From CAZJYI01 sp964550025 (lineage in GTDB: Bacteria; Verrucomicrobiota; Kiritimatiellia; UBA8416; CAYOBW01), in the NCBI GenBank assembly GCA_964550025.1, contig CAZJYI010000166.1, positions 1 to 23,005 on the forward strand: DNA of 23,005 bases, given 5' to 3'. The translations under genes and the position numbers were made by a program. Of this stretch, positions 1-8,240 are shown one piece after another. Within the stretch, counting starts at the first letter, position 1. Each line of letters begins with the position of its first letter. Under the pieces are notes generated by a model. It was given only the letters and a program-made list of their open reading frames with translations, was not told the origin of the DNA and ran no database searches.

Positions 1-379
1 GGGAGTGAGCCGTGAGATTCGGGGCGATCGGTGAGGTAGAGAGTGGGATTACGATCGGTGAGAGGTCCCTTCCCCAATCATAACTCGTCCACCATAGCCT
101 CGGCGAAGGTGGATCGCACTCCTCCCCCTCACCAATCCGGCGGGGCCAGCCCTTCCATTTGCTCTGGACAGACAGGAGTCCTCGTGCGAAATGCAAGGCC
201 ACCAAATGGCCTTGTAAATTGAGACGTCCGCTTCTACTCTTCCCGCCAACTAGACCGTTTTGAGAATGCGTGTGGCATTAAGTGTCGGTGAATTACTTGT
301 GAGCGAAGCTCTCAGCGCCAAATGCCTCCGAGACGGCTGACACGCGAAATGACTCTGATGGTCTGGAGGGGTCGACAGA
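1..379. other. Upstream non-coding region of the TIR-CHAT gene
   Basis: I see no convincing gene here. A 66-codon open frame on the minus strand (49-249) has no recognisable domain, and I do not call it. An 11-bp direct repeat (CGATCGGTGAG) occurs at 25-35 and 52-62. No strong sigma-70 promoter pair is evident, although the promoter of the gene at 380 must lie here or further left. Only the ribosome binding site at 365-371 is clear. Confidence 0.5.
365..371 (+). promoter_or_regulatory. Ribosome binding site of the TIR-CHAT gene
   Basis: GGAGGGG lies 8 nt before the ATG at 380. It is a near-ideal Shine-Dalgarno sequence and fixes that start codon; the translated product begins directly with a TIR strand (MAKLFISHSS). 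Confidence 0.75.
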
Positions 380-3300
380 ATGGCCAAGCTCTTCATTTCT
401 CACAGTTCAGAAGATGACGACTTCGTGCGCGAGCTGCGTTGGACGCTCGCCGATCTCAAGCAGGAGGTGTGGATCGATTCGCGGGAACTGCGCGCCGGCG
501 CTCCGCTCTTGGAGGAAATCAAGAAGGCCATTGAAGAGTCGTCAGCCGTCGCGGTCGTGGTCAGTCCGAATTCGTTGCAGGCAAAGTGGGTTGGCAAGGA
601 ACTGCGGCACGCCCTCGATGTGCAGAAGCAGCGCGGCCGGGACAAGTTCCCGGTCTTCGTGCTTTCGCTCGACGACACCAAACTCGGCGTCCTCGAAGAG
701 CTGTTCGGCCATGAGCCGCTCTACATCCCCGTGAGCAGCGCCGCCGGCGGTGTCGAGGCGGCAATGAACCCGATCCTCGTCGCGATGGGCAAACGGCTCC
801 CGGCGGAAGTGACCGTCCCGCCAGAGCCAACCGCCGAGCCGCTGGAGGAGCTCGTTCTGGAGCTCACCGACTTGAAGTTCCACGAGAAGGACGGCGTGCG
901 CCGCCCTTCGGCCCGCGCCCGGCTCGTCTATGAACCCTCGGCGCCGGGGCAGCGCGAAGTGGCCAGCGCGCAGAGCTGGCGGCTCATCGCTCCCCTTGGT
1001 CCCATCGAAGCCGGGGAGCTGAGCTGGTATCTGGAACACTACGCCATCTGGCCGAGCCACTACTTCGGCGACCGCGCGCGCAAAGTCGAGGAGAACCTCG
1101 TAGAGTGGGGCCGGCTGCTGCACGACGCCGCGCTGCCCGTGGAGCACACGGCGAACGTCGTCAACGCATGGTCGACAATCAGCGATCACGCGGGTCGCCG
1201 TTTCTCCGTTCACGTGGATGCGGTGATGGAAGCCGGAACCTCCGATGACGACGCGGCTGCCGTCCGCGAGGCCGCCACGCTCCTGCTCGGCCTTCCGTGG
1301 GAACTGCTCCATGACGGCGACGGGTATCTCTTTCAAGGCGCGAAGCCCACCCGCGTCCGCCGGCGCCTGCCGAATACGCGGACGCTCGACGTTTCCGTGG
1401 TCGCGGCGCCGATCCGCGTCCTGCTCGTCACCGCGCGACCGGAGGACAAATCCTGCGGTTACCTCGATCACCGCGCCAGCGCGCTGCCACTGGTCGAGGC
1501 CATGGAAGAGCTCGGCGGCCTCGTGCGGCTCCACGTGCTCAGCCCGCCCACGTTTGACGCCCTGGGCAAGGAGCTCAAACGCGCCTTCGACGCCCGCGAG
1601 CCGTATCACGTCGTCCACTTCGATGGACACGGCGTCTATGACAAGACCGTCGGCCTCGGCGGGCTTTGCTTCGAGGATCCCAGCGACACGGACAAACTCG
1701 AGAAGCGCCGCCACGTGACCGTCCACACCGACACGCTCGGCCCGCTCCTGAAGGACTACCGGATTCCGCTCGTCTTCCTCGAAGCCTGCCAGACCGCCCT
1801 GGCGGAAGACACCGCCGAGTCCGTCGCGTCGGAGTTGCTGCAGCGTGGCGTGGCCTCCGTCGTGGCCATGAGCCATAGCGTCCTCGTCGAAACCGCGCGC
1901 CGGTTTGTGGAGAAATTCTACGCCGGGCTGGCCCACGGCCAACGGGTGGGCGATGCCATGCTCGACGGCCAGCGCGGCCTGAAGGACGACACCTTTCGCG
2001 GACGTATCTTCGGTGCGGGCGAGCTGCGCCTCGAGGACTGGTTTGTCCCCGTGCTCTTCCAGGAAAAGGACGACCCGCAGCTCTTCCGCCGCACGCCTGC
2101 GCCGCAGACGCAGGAGGATTTGCGGACCATCCTCGCGTCACGTCTCGGGGCGCTGCCCGAAGAGCCGAAGACGGGTTTCGTCGGGCGCAGCCGGGAACTG
2201 CTCGCCCTCCAGCGGCTGCTGCGGCAGGAAGGGAAAGCCCGCTACGCTGTCGTGCGTGGGCAGGGTGGCGAAGGCAAGACGGCGCTCGCCGCCGAGTTTG
2301 CGCGCTGGATGGTGCGGTCGCACCAGGTCCGCCGCGCTGCGTTCGTCTCCGTCGAGACCGACGGCAATCATCTCGCGGTGCTCGGGTCCATCGGGAGCCA
2401 GCTCGTCGCCGGGGATTACTCACCCGCCACGTTCGAAGATGTGGAACAGGCGATCCTGCCCATCGAACGCGCATTGCGCGAGCAGCCCACGTTGCTCGTG
2501 GTAGACAACATGGAGAGTATCCTCCTGCCGCCGTTCATCGGGATCCCGGAACTGCTCTCCGAGGATGCGGGCCGCGAGCTGGAAGCCATTCTCGCCCTGT
2601 GCGAACGCCTCTTGAAGGTCGGCGACACGCGTCTTGTCTTCACCAGTCGCGAAGCGCTGCCGGCGCCGTTCGACGCGGAGCGACATCGGCGGGAACTGCA
2701 CCAACTCCATCCCGAAGACGCCGTGAAACTGGTCGAACGCGTGCTGAATGCGGCGGGCGGTGACGGTGGCGGCACCAGCGATGCTGCCCGCGAGCAGATC
2801 GAACAGCTCGTGGAGGCCGTCAATGGCCATGCGCGCACGCTGACGCTGCTGGCGCCGGCCCTGCGGGAACGTGGCGTGGCGGCCACCCGCCAATCGCTCG
2901 TCGAGCTGATGGCGGAGATGGAGAAGGAATTCCCCGGCAGCCGGGAGAAATCGGTCTTCGCCAGCGTTGAGCTTTCGCTGCAACGCATGTCCGCGACAAA
3001 TCAGGACCGGGCGCGCGCGCTCGGGGTGTTTCATGGCGCGGCCGATCTGGACGTGCTCCGCGTGATGATGCAGTGGGAGAAGGAGGACGTGGGCGCGCTG
3101 GCGGGGGAGTTGATTGCGACGGGGCTGGCGACGCCGAGCCGCTACAAGCATCTCACGCTCAATCCCGCGCTCTGCCCCTACCTGCGCGGGCGGATGGACA
3201 GTGCGGAGCGCGAGGCGCTGACGGTCCGCTGGGTCCAGGCGATGGGCGCGTACGCCGGCTTCCTCGTGCAGCAGCAGAGCCAGAACATCGAAGTCGCCGC

Positions 3301-4765
3301 GACGCTGACGGTGCTGGAGCTGCCGAATCTCTGTGCGCTGCTCGACCTCGTGCAGCGCGCTGGGGATCCCGAGGCGACGATCAGTCTGGCCACTTCGCTC
3401 TACCAGTTGCTGCACGTGCTCGGCAAACCGCGGCTGCTGGAGCGCGTGGGGCAGGTGCGCGATGCCGCAGCAGCGGCGCTGGGCGACGCCTGGAGTCACG
3501 CGCGGTTTCAGGCGATGCGGACCCGCATCGAACAGCAGCTCGCCAGTGGGAGGATGCGCGAGGCGTTCGACGGCGCGCAAGCTCTGCTCCAGCGCGCCCG
3601 AGCCGCTGGCGAACAGGCGTATCCCGACGCCGACTACGATCTGGCGTTGGCCTGCTTCCTCTTGGCACGCGTGTTGCAGACGGTCGGCGGTTCGGAACAG
3701 GCCCTGCCGCTACTGGATAAGGCCCGCCAGCGCTTCGAGGCCGTTGAAGAGCGGAAACCCGGGTGCGGCGCGGCACGGATGGCGTCCGCTTGCTTCACAG
3801 AACAAGGCGACTGCCTGTTCGATCTTGGCCGACTCGACGAAGCAGCAGCGGCCTACGAAGAGGCCATTAGCCTCGATGAGAAACGAGGTGCCGACCGGGA
3901 TGTCGCCGTGGGCAAAGGCCAGCTTGGGACCGTACGCATGCTGCAGCACCGTTACCCGGACGCGCTGGCAGCGCATGCCGAAGCGCGAGAGCGGTTCACG
4001 GAGCTGGACGAACCGGGCTCCGTCTCCACGGCCTGGCATCAGACCGGCATGGTGTATCAGCGTGCGGGCCAGCCGGAAGCGGCGGAGGATGCCTACCGCA
4101 AATCGCTCGCGATCGAGGTGCGGCTGGGCAATGTCGCCGGGCAGGCGAGTACGCTCAATCAGCTCGGTGGCCTTTATGACCAAGCCCTAGGCCGCCTTGA
4201 GGAAGCCGCCGGCTTTCTGCGCCAGGCGGCGGACAAATATGTGGATATTGGGGATGTGGCCAGTGAAGGACGGCAGAGGAACAACCTCGCCATCACTTTG
4301 CGCAAGCTCCGTCGCTTGGACGAAGCGCGACAGGAAATCCGCCGGGCGATCGAATGCAAAGCGCAATTCGGACACGCCTCCGAGCCGTGGAAGTCCTGGG
4401 GCATCCTCGCCGACATCGAGACGGACGCCGGCAACTCCGCCGCCGCCGAGGAAGCGAAGGGCAAGGCCATCGCCTGCTACCTCGCCTACCGCCGCGACGG
4501 CGGCGAGAACCACAGCGGGGCGGGTCGCCTAGTCTTCGCTGTGACCGAGTCCCTGCTCACCGGTGATCCGGCCAAGGCCGCGTCCCTCCTCCAGCAACGA
4601 CTGCCGCGCTTCGAGGCCGCAGGCTTCGGCGGTTTCATCCGCGCCCTCCAAGCCATTGTCGCCGGAAGTCGCGACCGTGCCCTCGCCGATGCTCCAGATC
4701 TGACCTACGACATGGCCGCCGAGATCCTCTTCCTGATTGAGACATTGACAAGTGTCCCGGCGTGA
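380..4765 (+). CDS. TIR - CHAT protease - NB-ARC/STAND ATPase - TPR protein
   Basis: This 1461-residue protein probably acts in the cytoplasm, since no signal peptide or membrane segment is seen. Residues 1-140 form a TIR domain: an opening LFISHSSED strand, and W70-V-G-K-E74 matching the W-x-x-x-E site whose glutamate is catalytic in TIR NADases such as SARM1. Residues about 150-560 are a CHAT caspase-like protease domain, with LPWELLHDG upstream, the HG dyad at H417 and the cysteine C470 in LEACQTA. Residues about 590-900 are a STAND/NB-ARC NTPase: Walker A G627-QGGEGK-T634, Walker B LLVVD709, then a TSR motif. From about 1085 to 1330 there are roughly six TPRs about 40 residues apart. By family knowledge such proteins are prokaryotic relatives of NLR/apoptosome switches: TPRs sense, the NTPase oligomerises, and the N-terminal enzymes kill or cleave. 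The trigger and substrate are not visible. No partner gene is adjacent. Domain calls are firm; a defence role is inference. Confidence 0.92.
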   Translation: MAKLFISHSSEDDDFVRELRWTLADLKQEVWIDSRELRAGAPLLEEIKKAIEESSAVAVVVSPNSLQAKWVGKELRHALDVQKQRGRDKFPVFVLSLDDTKLGVLEELFGHEPLYIPVSSAAGGVEAAMNPILVAMGKRLPAEVTVPPEPTAEPLEELVLELTDLKFHEKDGVRRPSARARLVYEPSAPGQREVASAQSWRLIAPLGPIEAGELSWYLEHYAIWPSHYFGDRARKVEENLVEWGRLLHDAALPVEHTANVVNAWSTISDHAGRRFSVHVDAVMEAGTSDDDAAAVREAATLLLGLPWELLHDGDGYLFQGAKPTRVRRRLPNTRTLDVSVVAAPIRVLLVTARPEDKSCGYLDHRASALPLVEAMEELGGLVRLHVLSPPTFDALGKELKRAFDAREPYHVVHFDGHGVYDKTVGLGGLCFEDPSDTDKLEKRRHVTVHTDTLGPLLKDYRIPLVFLEACQTALAEDTAESVASELLQRGVASVVAMSHSVLVETARRFVEKFYAGLAHGQRVGDAMLDGQRGLKDDTFRGRIFGAGELRLEDWFVPVLFQEKDDPQLFRRTPAPQTQEDLRTILASRLGALPEEPKTGFVGRSRELLALQRLLRQEGKARYAVVRGQGGEGKTALAAEFARWMVRSHQVRRAAFVSVETDGNHLAVLGSIGSQLVAGDYSPATFEDVEQAILPIERALREQPTLLVVDNMESILLPPFIGIPELLSEDAGRELEAILALCERLLKVGDTRLVFTSREALPAPFDAERHRRELHQLHPEDAVKLVERVLNAAGGDGGGTSDAAREQIEQLVEAVNGHARTLTLLAPALRERGVAATRQSLVELMAEMEKEFPGSREKSVFASVELSLQRMSATNQDRARALGVFHGAADLDVLRVMMQWEKEDVGALAGELIATGLATPSRYKHLTLNPALCPYLRGRMDSAEREALTVRWVQAMGAYAGFLVQQQSQNIEVAATLTVLELPNLCALLDLVQRAGDPEATISLATSLYQLLHVLGKPRLLERVGQVRDAAAAALGDAWSHARFQAMRTRIEQQLASGRMREAFDGAQALLQRARAAGEQAYPDADYDLALACFLLARVLQTVGGSEQALPLLDKARQRFEAVEERKPGCGAARMASACFTEQGDCLFDLGRLDEAAAAYEEAISLDEKRGADRDVAVGKGQLGTVRMLQHRYPDALAAHAEARERFTELDEPGSVSTAWHQTGMVYQRAGQPEAAEDAYRKSLAIEVRLGNVAGQASTLNQLGGLYDQALGRLEEAAGFLRQAADKYVDIGDVASEGRQRNNLAITLRKLRRLDEARQEIRRAIECKAQFGHASEPWKSWGILADIETDAGNSAAAEEAKGKAIACYLAYRRDGGENHSGAGRLVFAVTESLLTGDPAKAASLLQQRLPRFEAAGFGGFIRALQAIVAGSRDRALADAPDLTYDMAAEILFLIETLTSVPA

Positions 4766-4832
4766 TAGCGAAGTGACATTCCTGCGTCATGATGAGATGA
4801 TCCTGTTGGATGAGAAGAGAATCGTGATCCGC

Positions 4833-4885
4833 TCTCGTCGCCGTTCTCGTTGACCCGTTTCCGGTGGACGAGAACGGCGACGAGA
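4833..4885 (+). terminator. Strong hairpin downstream of the TIR-CHAT gene
   Basis: A perfect 18-bp inverted repeat (4833-4850 and 4868-4885) with a 17-nt loop starts 67 nt after the stop codon. The right arm reads ACGAGAACGGCGACGAGA. No T-run follows, so it is not a classical intrinsic terminator. It could block 3' exonuclease or be a dispersed palindromic repeat; its sequence resembles the hairpin at 22002-22082. Confidence 0.6.
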
Positions 4886-4943
4886 AAGGTGTACGAGGGC
4901 GAGGGGGGTGGCGGCGAAATGCTCGATGGCGGACCCGGTCAGC

Positions 4944-4949
4944 GGGGAG
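4944..4949 (+). promoter_or_regulatory. Ribosome binding site choosing the ATG at 4956
   Basis: GGGGAG lies 6 nt before the ATG at 4956. The same frame is also open from a GTG at 4908, but only the ATG start places a signal peptide at the extreme N-terminus, so I take 4956. Confidence 0.65.
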
Positions 4950-4955
4950 TTTCAG

Positions 4956-7790
4956 ATGCGATATCCAGACAAGATAGTGACCCTCTGCCTGCTTCTGGCC
5001 GTCGTGTCGAGTGAGAAGCCGGGGCTCGCCGCGGGAAAGGAGAACCTCGCCCGGAAGGCGACCGTTTCAGCGACCTCTACGCACGACAACCGCTTCCTGC
5101 CGAAGTTTGCCGTCGACGGTGTGGTTCCGGACTGTGCCTGCAGGGATGATGAGATCGGCCGGGCCTGGTGCGTGTTGAAGCGCAAGACGGGCGACTCCGC
5201 GGATTTCGTCCTGCAGTGGAAACAGCCGATTGATGTGTCGGAAATCGTCTACTTCGGCCGCACGGCCTGGATGATGACCGAGTGCTTCCGGGACTTCGAG
5301 GTCTATCTCGATGACGCGCGGCAGCCGGCGGTTTCCGGGTCGTTTCAGATGATACACGGCCCTCAACGCATCCGCCTTCCGGAGGGAACGAAGGTCAGCA
5401 GGATCAAGCTCCGGTTTCTCAGCTCGTATGGCGGGATGAACCCGGGTGCCGCGGAGATCATGGTGTTTGCCGCCAGCCCTTCTGACGAGGAGCTGGCGAA
5501 GATTGTGGGCGGCGGGGAAGGGGACGTCGTCGTCCAAGACACGAGCTGGGCGAAACACCTCGGCTGCCGTGAGCTTGTCGTGATCCGGCGCCGGGAGATC
5601 AATCCGACGCATGTCTACACGTACCATGCCGAGGGCTTCCGGCCGGGCGGCGGGTTGTTTGTGCTCTCGGCTGACGATGACGAGGCAGCGCTGCGGGAGT
5701 TGGTGGCATCGCCTACCGGGCAGATTCTCGACTGCGACCTCTCCTACGACGGCCGCGAGATCCTGTTCAGTTGGAAGACGGGCAAGAACCAGCCCTATCA
5801 GCTCTATCGAATCCCCGTTGACGGCGGGCAGCCGGTGCAGCTCACCGAGGGCGACGCGCACAACTTCAACGCCTGTTGGCTGCCGGATGGCGGGATCGCG
5901 TTTCTCTCCACGCGCAAGCCGGCGTTCGCCTATTGCTGGACCTCGCCGGTCGGCATTCTCCATCGCATGGACCGCGACGGCGGCAACGTGCGACGTCTAT
6001 CGGCCAACTACCTGAACGACTTCACCCCCAGCGTCATGGCCGACGGCCGAATCCTCTACAGCCGGTGGGAATACGTGGACCGGCCCGCCATTCCCATTCA
6101 AAGCCTCTGGGCCCTGAAACCGGACGGCACGGGACTGTCGGTCGTCTATGGCAATCGCGTACTGACGCCGGGCACGTTCATGGAAGCGCATTCCATACCC
6201 GGCACCACGAAACTCCTCTGCACGATGACCGGTCACGGCGGCCCCTGCCGCGGCGCGATCGGCATCATCGACCGCTCGCACGGTGTCAATGCCCAGGCGG
6301 CCATTCGCAACCTCACGCCCGAGATCAACATCGGCCGCGTCGACGTTGGGTTCTCGACGGCGAACCGTGTCCGCGGACCGTATGAAAGTCCGTATCCGAT
6401 CGATGGGGAGCGCTTCCTTGTGTCACGCCGCGGCACGCTGCTCCTGCGGGATTACGACGGCTCCCGGCAGTGGGAGATCCTGCGGCCCGCGGGCGGACTC
6501 GGGTTCTACGGTGCGCGGCCGCTCCGTGCCCGGCCTCGCCCGCCGGTGCTTCCTTCGGCGTTGCCCGAGCAGCCGGACGCGTGGGCGACCGTGTACGTGC
6601 AGGACGTGTACAACGGGCTCGAGCCCCTCGTGAAACGCGGCGAAGTCAAACAGATCTGCGTGGTGCAGGAGATCGAGAAGAGCCGCCTGGCGCAGGTCCA
6701 ACGAAGGGCGTTCGGCTTCCAGTTCCCCGTTGTCTCCTGCGGAGCTACCTATGCGCCCAAGAAGGTCTGGGGATACGTGCCGGTGGCCGAAGACGGTTCG
6801 GCCCTGTTCAAGGTGCCGGCCGGCGTACCAATCTACTTTATGGCGATCGACGCGGAAGGTCGCGCCGTTCAGCGCATGCGGAGCTTCACGCACTTCATGC
6901 CCGGCGAAGCGCAGAGCTGCATCGGGTGTCACGAAAACCGCCTTTCCTCTTCCGAGGCAGGGGCGTTGCCGCTGGCGTATCGCCGTGCCCCCCTGGAGCT
7001 CACTCCGCCCGAATGGGGGCGCGCGGGTTTCAGCTATGCCCGTGTGGTCCAGCCGGTGCTCGACCGGCATTGCACCTCATGCCACCATCCCCGCGACCCG
7101 GCCGGCGGCATCGACCTGACCGGTGACCGGACCGACTACTTCAACGTTTCCTACGAAGTGCTCGCCCGGCAGGGCACCATGGCCATGAATCCCGAGCGAG
7201 GTGGGGTTTCGCGCGAGGGAAAGGAGATGGGGCGTAACCCGTACACAAGCTGGATACCCACCTACAACGGCGCGGAGCACAACATCCTGCAGATTGCGCC
7301 CAAGACCTGGGGCTCGCCCGCCAGCAAGCTGGCCGACCTCCTCCTCGGCGGCCACCCGGACGCCGACGGGAAACGTCGCCTGAAGCTGAGAGAGAACGAA
7401 CGGCGACGCGTGCTCACCTGGATTGACCTGAATGTGCCTTACTACGGCACCAGCGAATCGAATCACTACGATCTGAAAGGCTGCCGGCGGATTGTCCCCG
7501 CGCAGCTCGACAACGTGTTGGCCAATGTCGCGAAATCCAGGTGCGCCGCCTGCCATGCCCAAGGCATTCCCCGCAAGTTCTACACGCGGATCACCAACCC
7601 GCACCTGAACGACTTCCTGCTGTCCCCGCTGGCAAAGTCGGCCGGCGGCAGCGGACGGTGCGGCCAGGCTGTCTTTCAAACCACCGATGACCCCGACTAC
7701 CAGAGAATCCTCGGCACCTTCGCACCGGTTGCGGAATTGCTCAGCCGGAACACGCGCATGGACATGCTAGCGTCAAAGGGGGCGGAATAA
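4956..7790 (+). CDS. Exported F5/8-type - beta-propeller - triheme c protein, hydrazine-synthase-alpha-like
   Basis: This 944-residue protein has a signal peptide (MRYPDKIVTLCLLLAVVSS..., cleaved near residue 25). Residues about 30-135 resemble an F5/8 type C (discoidin) beta-sandwich, with NLARKATVSAT at its start. Residues about 170-500 hold TolB/PD40-like propeller blades (DLSYDGREILFSW, LPDGGIAFLSTR, MADGRILYSRWEY). The C-terminal third has three CXXCH heme-c motifs: CIGCH at 655, CTSCH at 706 and CAACH at 863. Propeller plus C-terminal hemes matches the alpha subunit of anammox hydrazine synthase (HZS_alpha middle domain family). Relatives are common in planctomycetes that do not make hydrazine, so the reaction is unknown and I do not call it hydrazine synthase. 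It should be periplasmic or surface-exposed. A longer paralogue lies at 8788. No beta or gamma HZS subunit is present here. Confidence 0.85.
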   Translation: MRYPDKIVTLCLLLAVVSSEKPGLAAGKENLARKATVSATSTHDNRFLPKFAVDGVVPDCACRDDEIGRAWCVLKRKTGDSADFVLQWKQPIDVSEIVYFGRTAWMMTECFRDFEVYLDDARQPAVSGSFQMIHGPQRIRLPEGTKVSRIKLRFLSSYGGMNPGAAEIMVFAASPSDEELAKIVGGGEGDVVVQDTSWAKHLGCRELVVIRRREINPTHVYTYHAEGFRPGGGLFVLSADDDEAALRELVASPTGQILDCDLSYDGREILFSWKTGKNQPYQLYRIPVDGGQPVQLTEGDAHNFNACWLPDGGIAFLSTRKPAFAYCWTSPVGILHRMDRDGGNVRRLSANYLNDFTPSVMADGRILYSRWEYVDRPAIPIQSLWALKPDGTGLSVVYGNRVLTPGTFMEAHSIPGTTKLLCTMTGHGGPCRGAIGIIDRSHGVNAQAAIRNLTPEINIGRVDVGFSTANRVRGPYESPYPIDGERFLVSRRGTLLLRDYDGSRQWEILRPAGGLGFYGARPLRARPRPPVLPSALPEQPDAWATVYVQDVYNGLEPLVKRGEVKQICVVQEIEKSRLAQVQRRAFGFQFPVVSCGATYAPKKVWGYVPVAEDGSALFKVPAGVPIYFMAIDAEGRAVQRMRSFTHFMPGEAQSCIGCHENRLSSSEAGALPLAYRRAPLELTPPEWGRAGFSYARVVQPVLDRHCTSCHHPRDPAGGIDLTGDRTDYFNVSYEVLARQGTMAMNPERGGVSREGKEMGRNPYTSWIPTYNGAEHNILQIAPKTWGSPASKLADLLLGGHPDADGKRRLKLRENERRRVLTWIDLNVPYYGTSESNHYDLKGCRRIVPAQLDNVLANVAKSRCAACHAQGIPRKFYTRITNPHLNDFLLSPLAKSAGGSGRCGQAVFQTTDDPDYQRILGTFAPVAELLSRNTRMDMLASKGAE

Positions 7791-7929
7791 CACGGTTCCA
7801 CGCTGTTGCGGACAAGGATTTCAGCGCTACGGTGAGCAACCCGTTCTTCCGCATCCGGTAGTTGTGATGCTCCTGAGTCCGGTCACGCTTTCTGGCAGTC
7901 AGATGTTCACGGATCCTCACGAATCAGTC

Positions 7930-7957
7930 TTGACATGATCATATCAATCGATATGAT
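7930..7957 (+). promoter_or_regulatory. Sigma-70-type promoter of the toxin-antitoxin operon
   Basis: A consensus -35 box TTGACA (7930-7935) is followed after 16 bp by TATGAT (7952-7957, one mismatch to TATAAT). The expected start of transcription is near 7964, just ahead of the ribosome binding site at 7971. The promoter overlaps the palindrome at 7934-7961. Confidence 0.7.
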
Positions 7958-7961
7958 CATG
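7934..7961. promoter_or_regulatory. Perfect palindromic operator of the toxin-antitoxin operon
   Basis: Two perfect 12-bp arms (CATGATCATATC at 7934-7945, GATATGATCATG at 7950-7961) flank a 4-bp spacer. The palindrome covers the end of the -35 box, the spacer and the -10 box. A bound antitoxin or toxin-antitoxin complex would therefore exclude RNA polymerase. Autoregulation through such sites is established for Phd/YefM-type and VapB antitoxins; binding at this site is inferred. Confidence 0.75.
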
Positions 7962-7970
7962 CTGGTTAAT

Positions 7971-7976
7971 GGAGGG
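7971..7976 (+). promoter_or_regulatory. Ribosome binding site of the antitoxin
   Basis: GGAGGG lies 6 nt before the ATG at 7983. An in-frame ATG at 7935 lies inside the promoter and upstream of the expected transcription start, so it cannot be the normal start. Confidence 0.75.
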
Positions 7977-7982
7977 ATTCTG

Positions 7983-8240
7983 ATGGCTGCACATGTATCG
8001 GCTGTGGACGCGCGGCGATCGTTCGGTCGACTGCTCAACATTGTTTCGCTGACGCACGAAGAGATCGTCATCGAGCGTGCCGGCAAGGCGATTGCCAAAC
8101 TGGTCAGCTATGAGCAACCCGCCGGGACTGTCTCCGGCGGCAAGCAGGATCTGCGCAAGGCGCGTGGTCTAGGCCGGAAGTTGTGGGCCGACATCGACAC
8201 GGATGCCTACCTTCGAAAGGAGCGTGAGGCATGGGACTGA
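7983..8240 (+). CDS. Phd/YefM-type antitoxin of a VapBC module
   Basis: This 85-residue protein has the Phd/YefM N-terminal pattern: a short strand, then VDARRSFGRLLNIV and EEIVIERAGKAIAKLVSYE. In this family that fold forms the dimeric DNA-binding domain. The C-terminal part (about residues 50-85) is charged and rich in R, K and D, as expected for the segment that wraps and blocks the toxin. Its stop codon overlaps the toxin start (ATGGGACTGA at 8231-8240), indicating translational coupling. The start is set by GGAGGG at 7971 and by the promoter position. Binding to the 7934-7961 palindrome is likely but inferred. Confidence 0.88.
   Translation: MAAHVSAVDARRSFGRLLNIVSLTHEEIVIERAGKAIAKLVSYEQPAGTVSGGKQDLRKARGLGRKLWADIDTDAYLRKEREAWD

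Noticed and set aside
49..249. 66-codon minus-strand open frame near the left edge
   Set aside because: It is short, with no domain, no clear ribosome binding site and unremarkable composition.
542..1942. 466-codon open frame on the minus strand opposite the TIR-CHAT region
   Set aside because: The opposite strand carries clear TIR and CHAT motifs, while this frame has none and no ribosome binding site that I can see.
4956..7790. Calling the multiheme proteins hydrazine synthase
   Set aside because: Only the alpha-like layout is present. No beta/gamma subunits or anammox genes are nearby, and such alpha-like proteins are widespread in non-anammox PVC bacteria.
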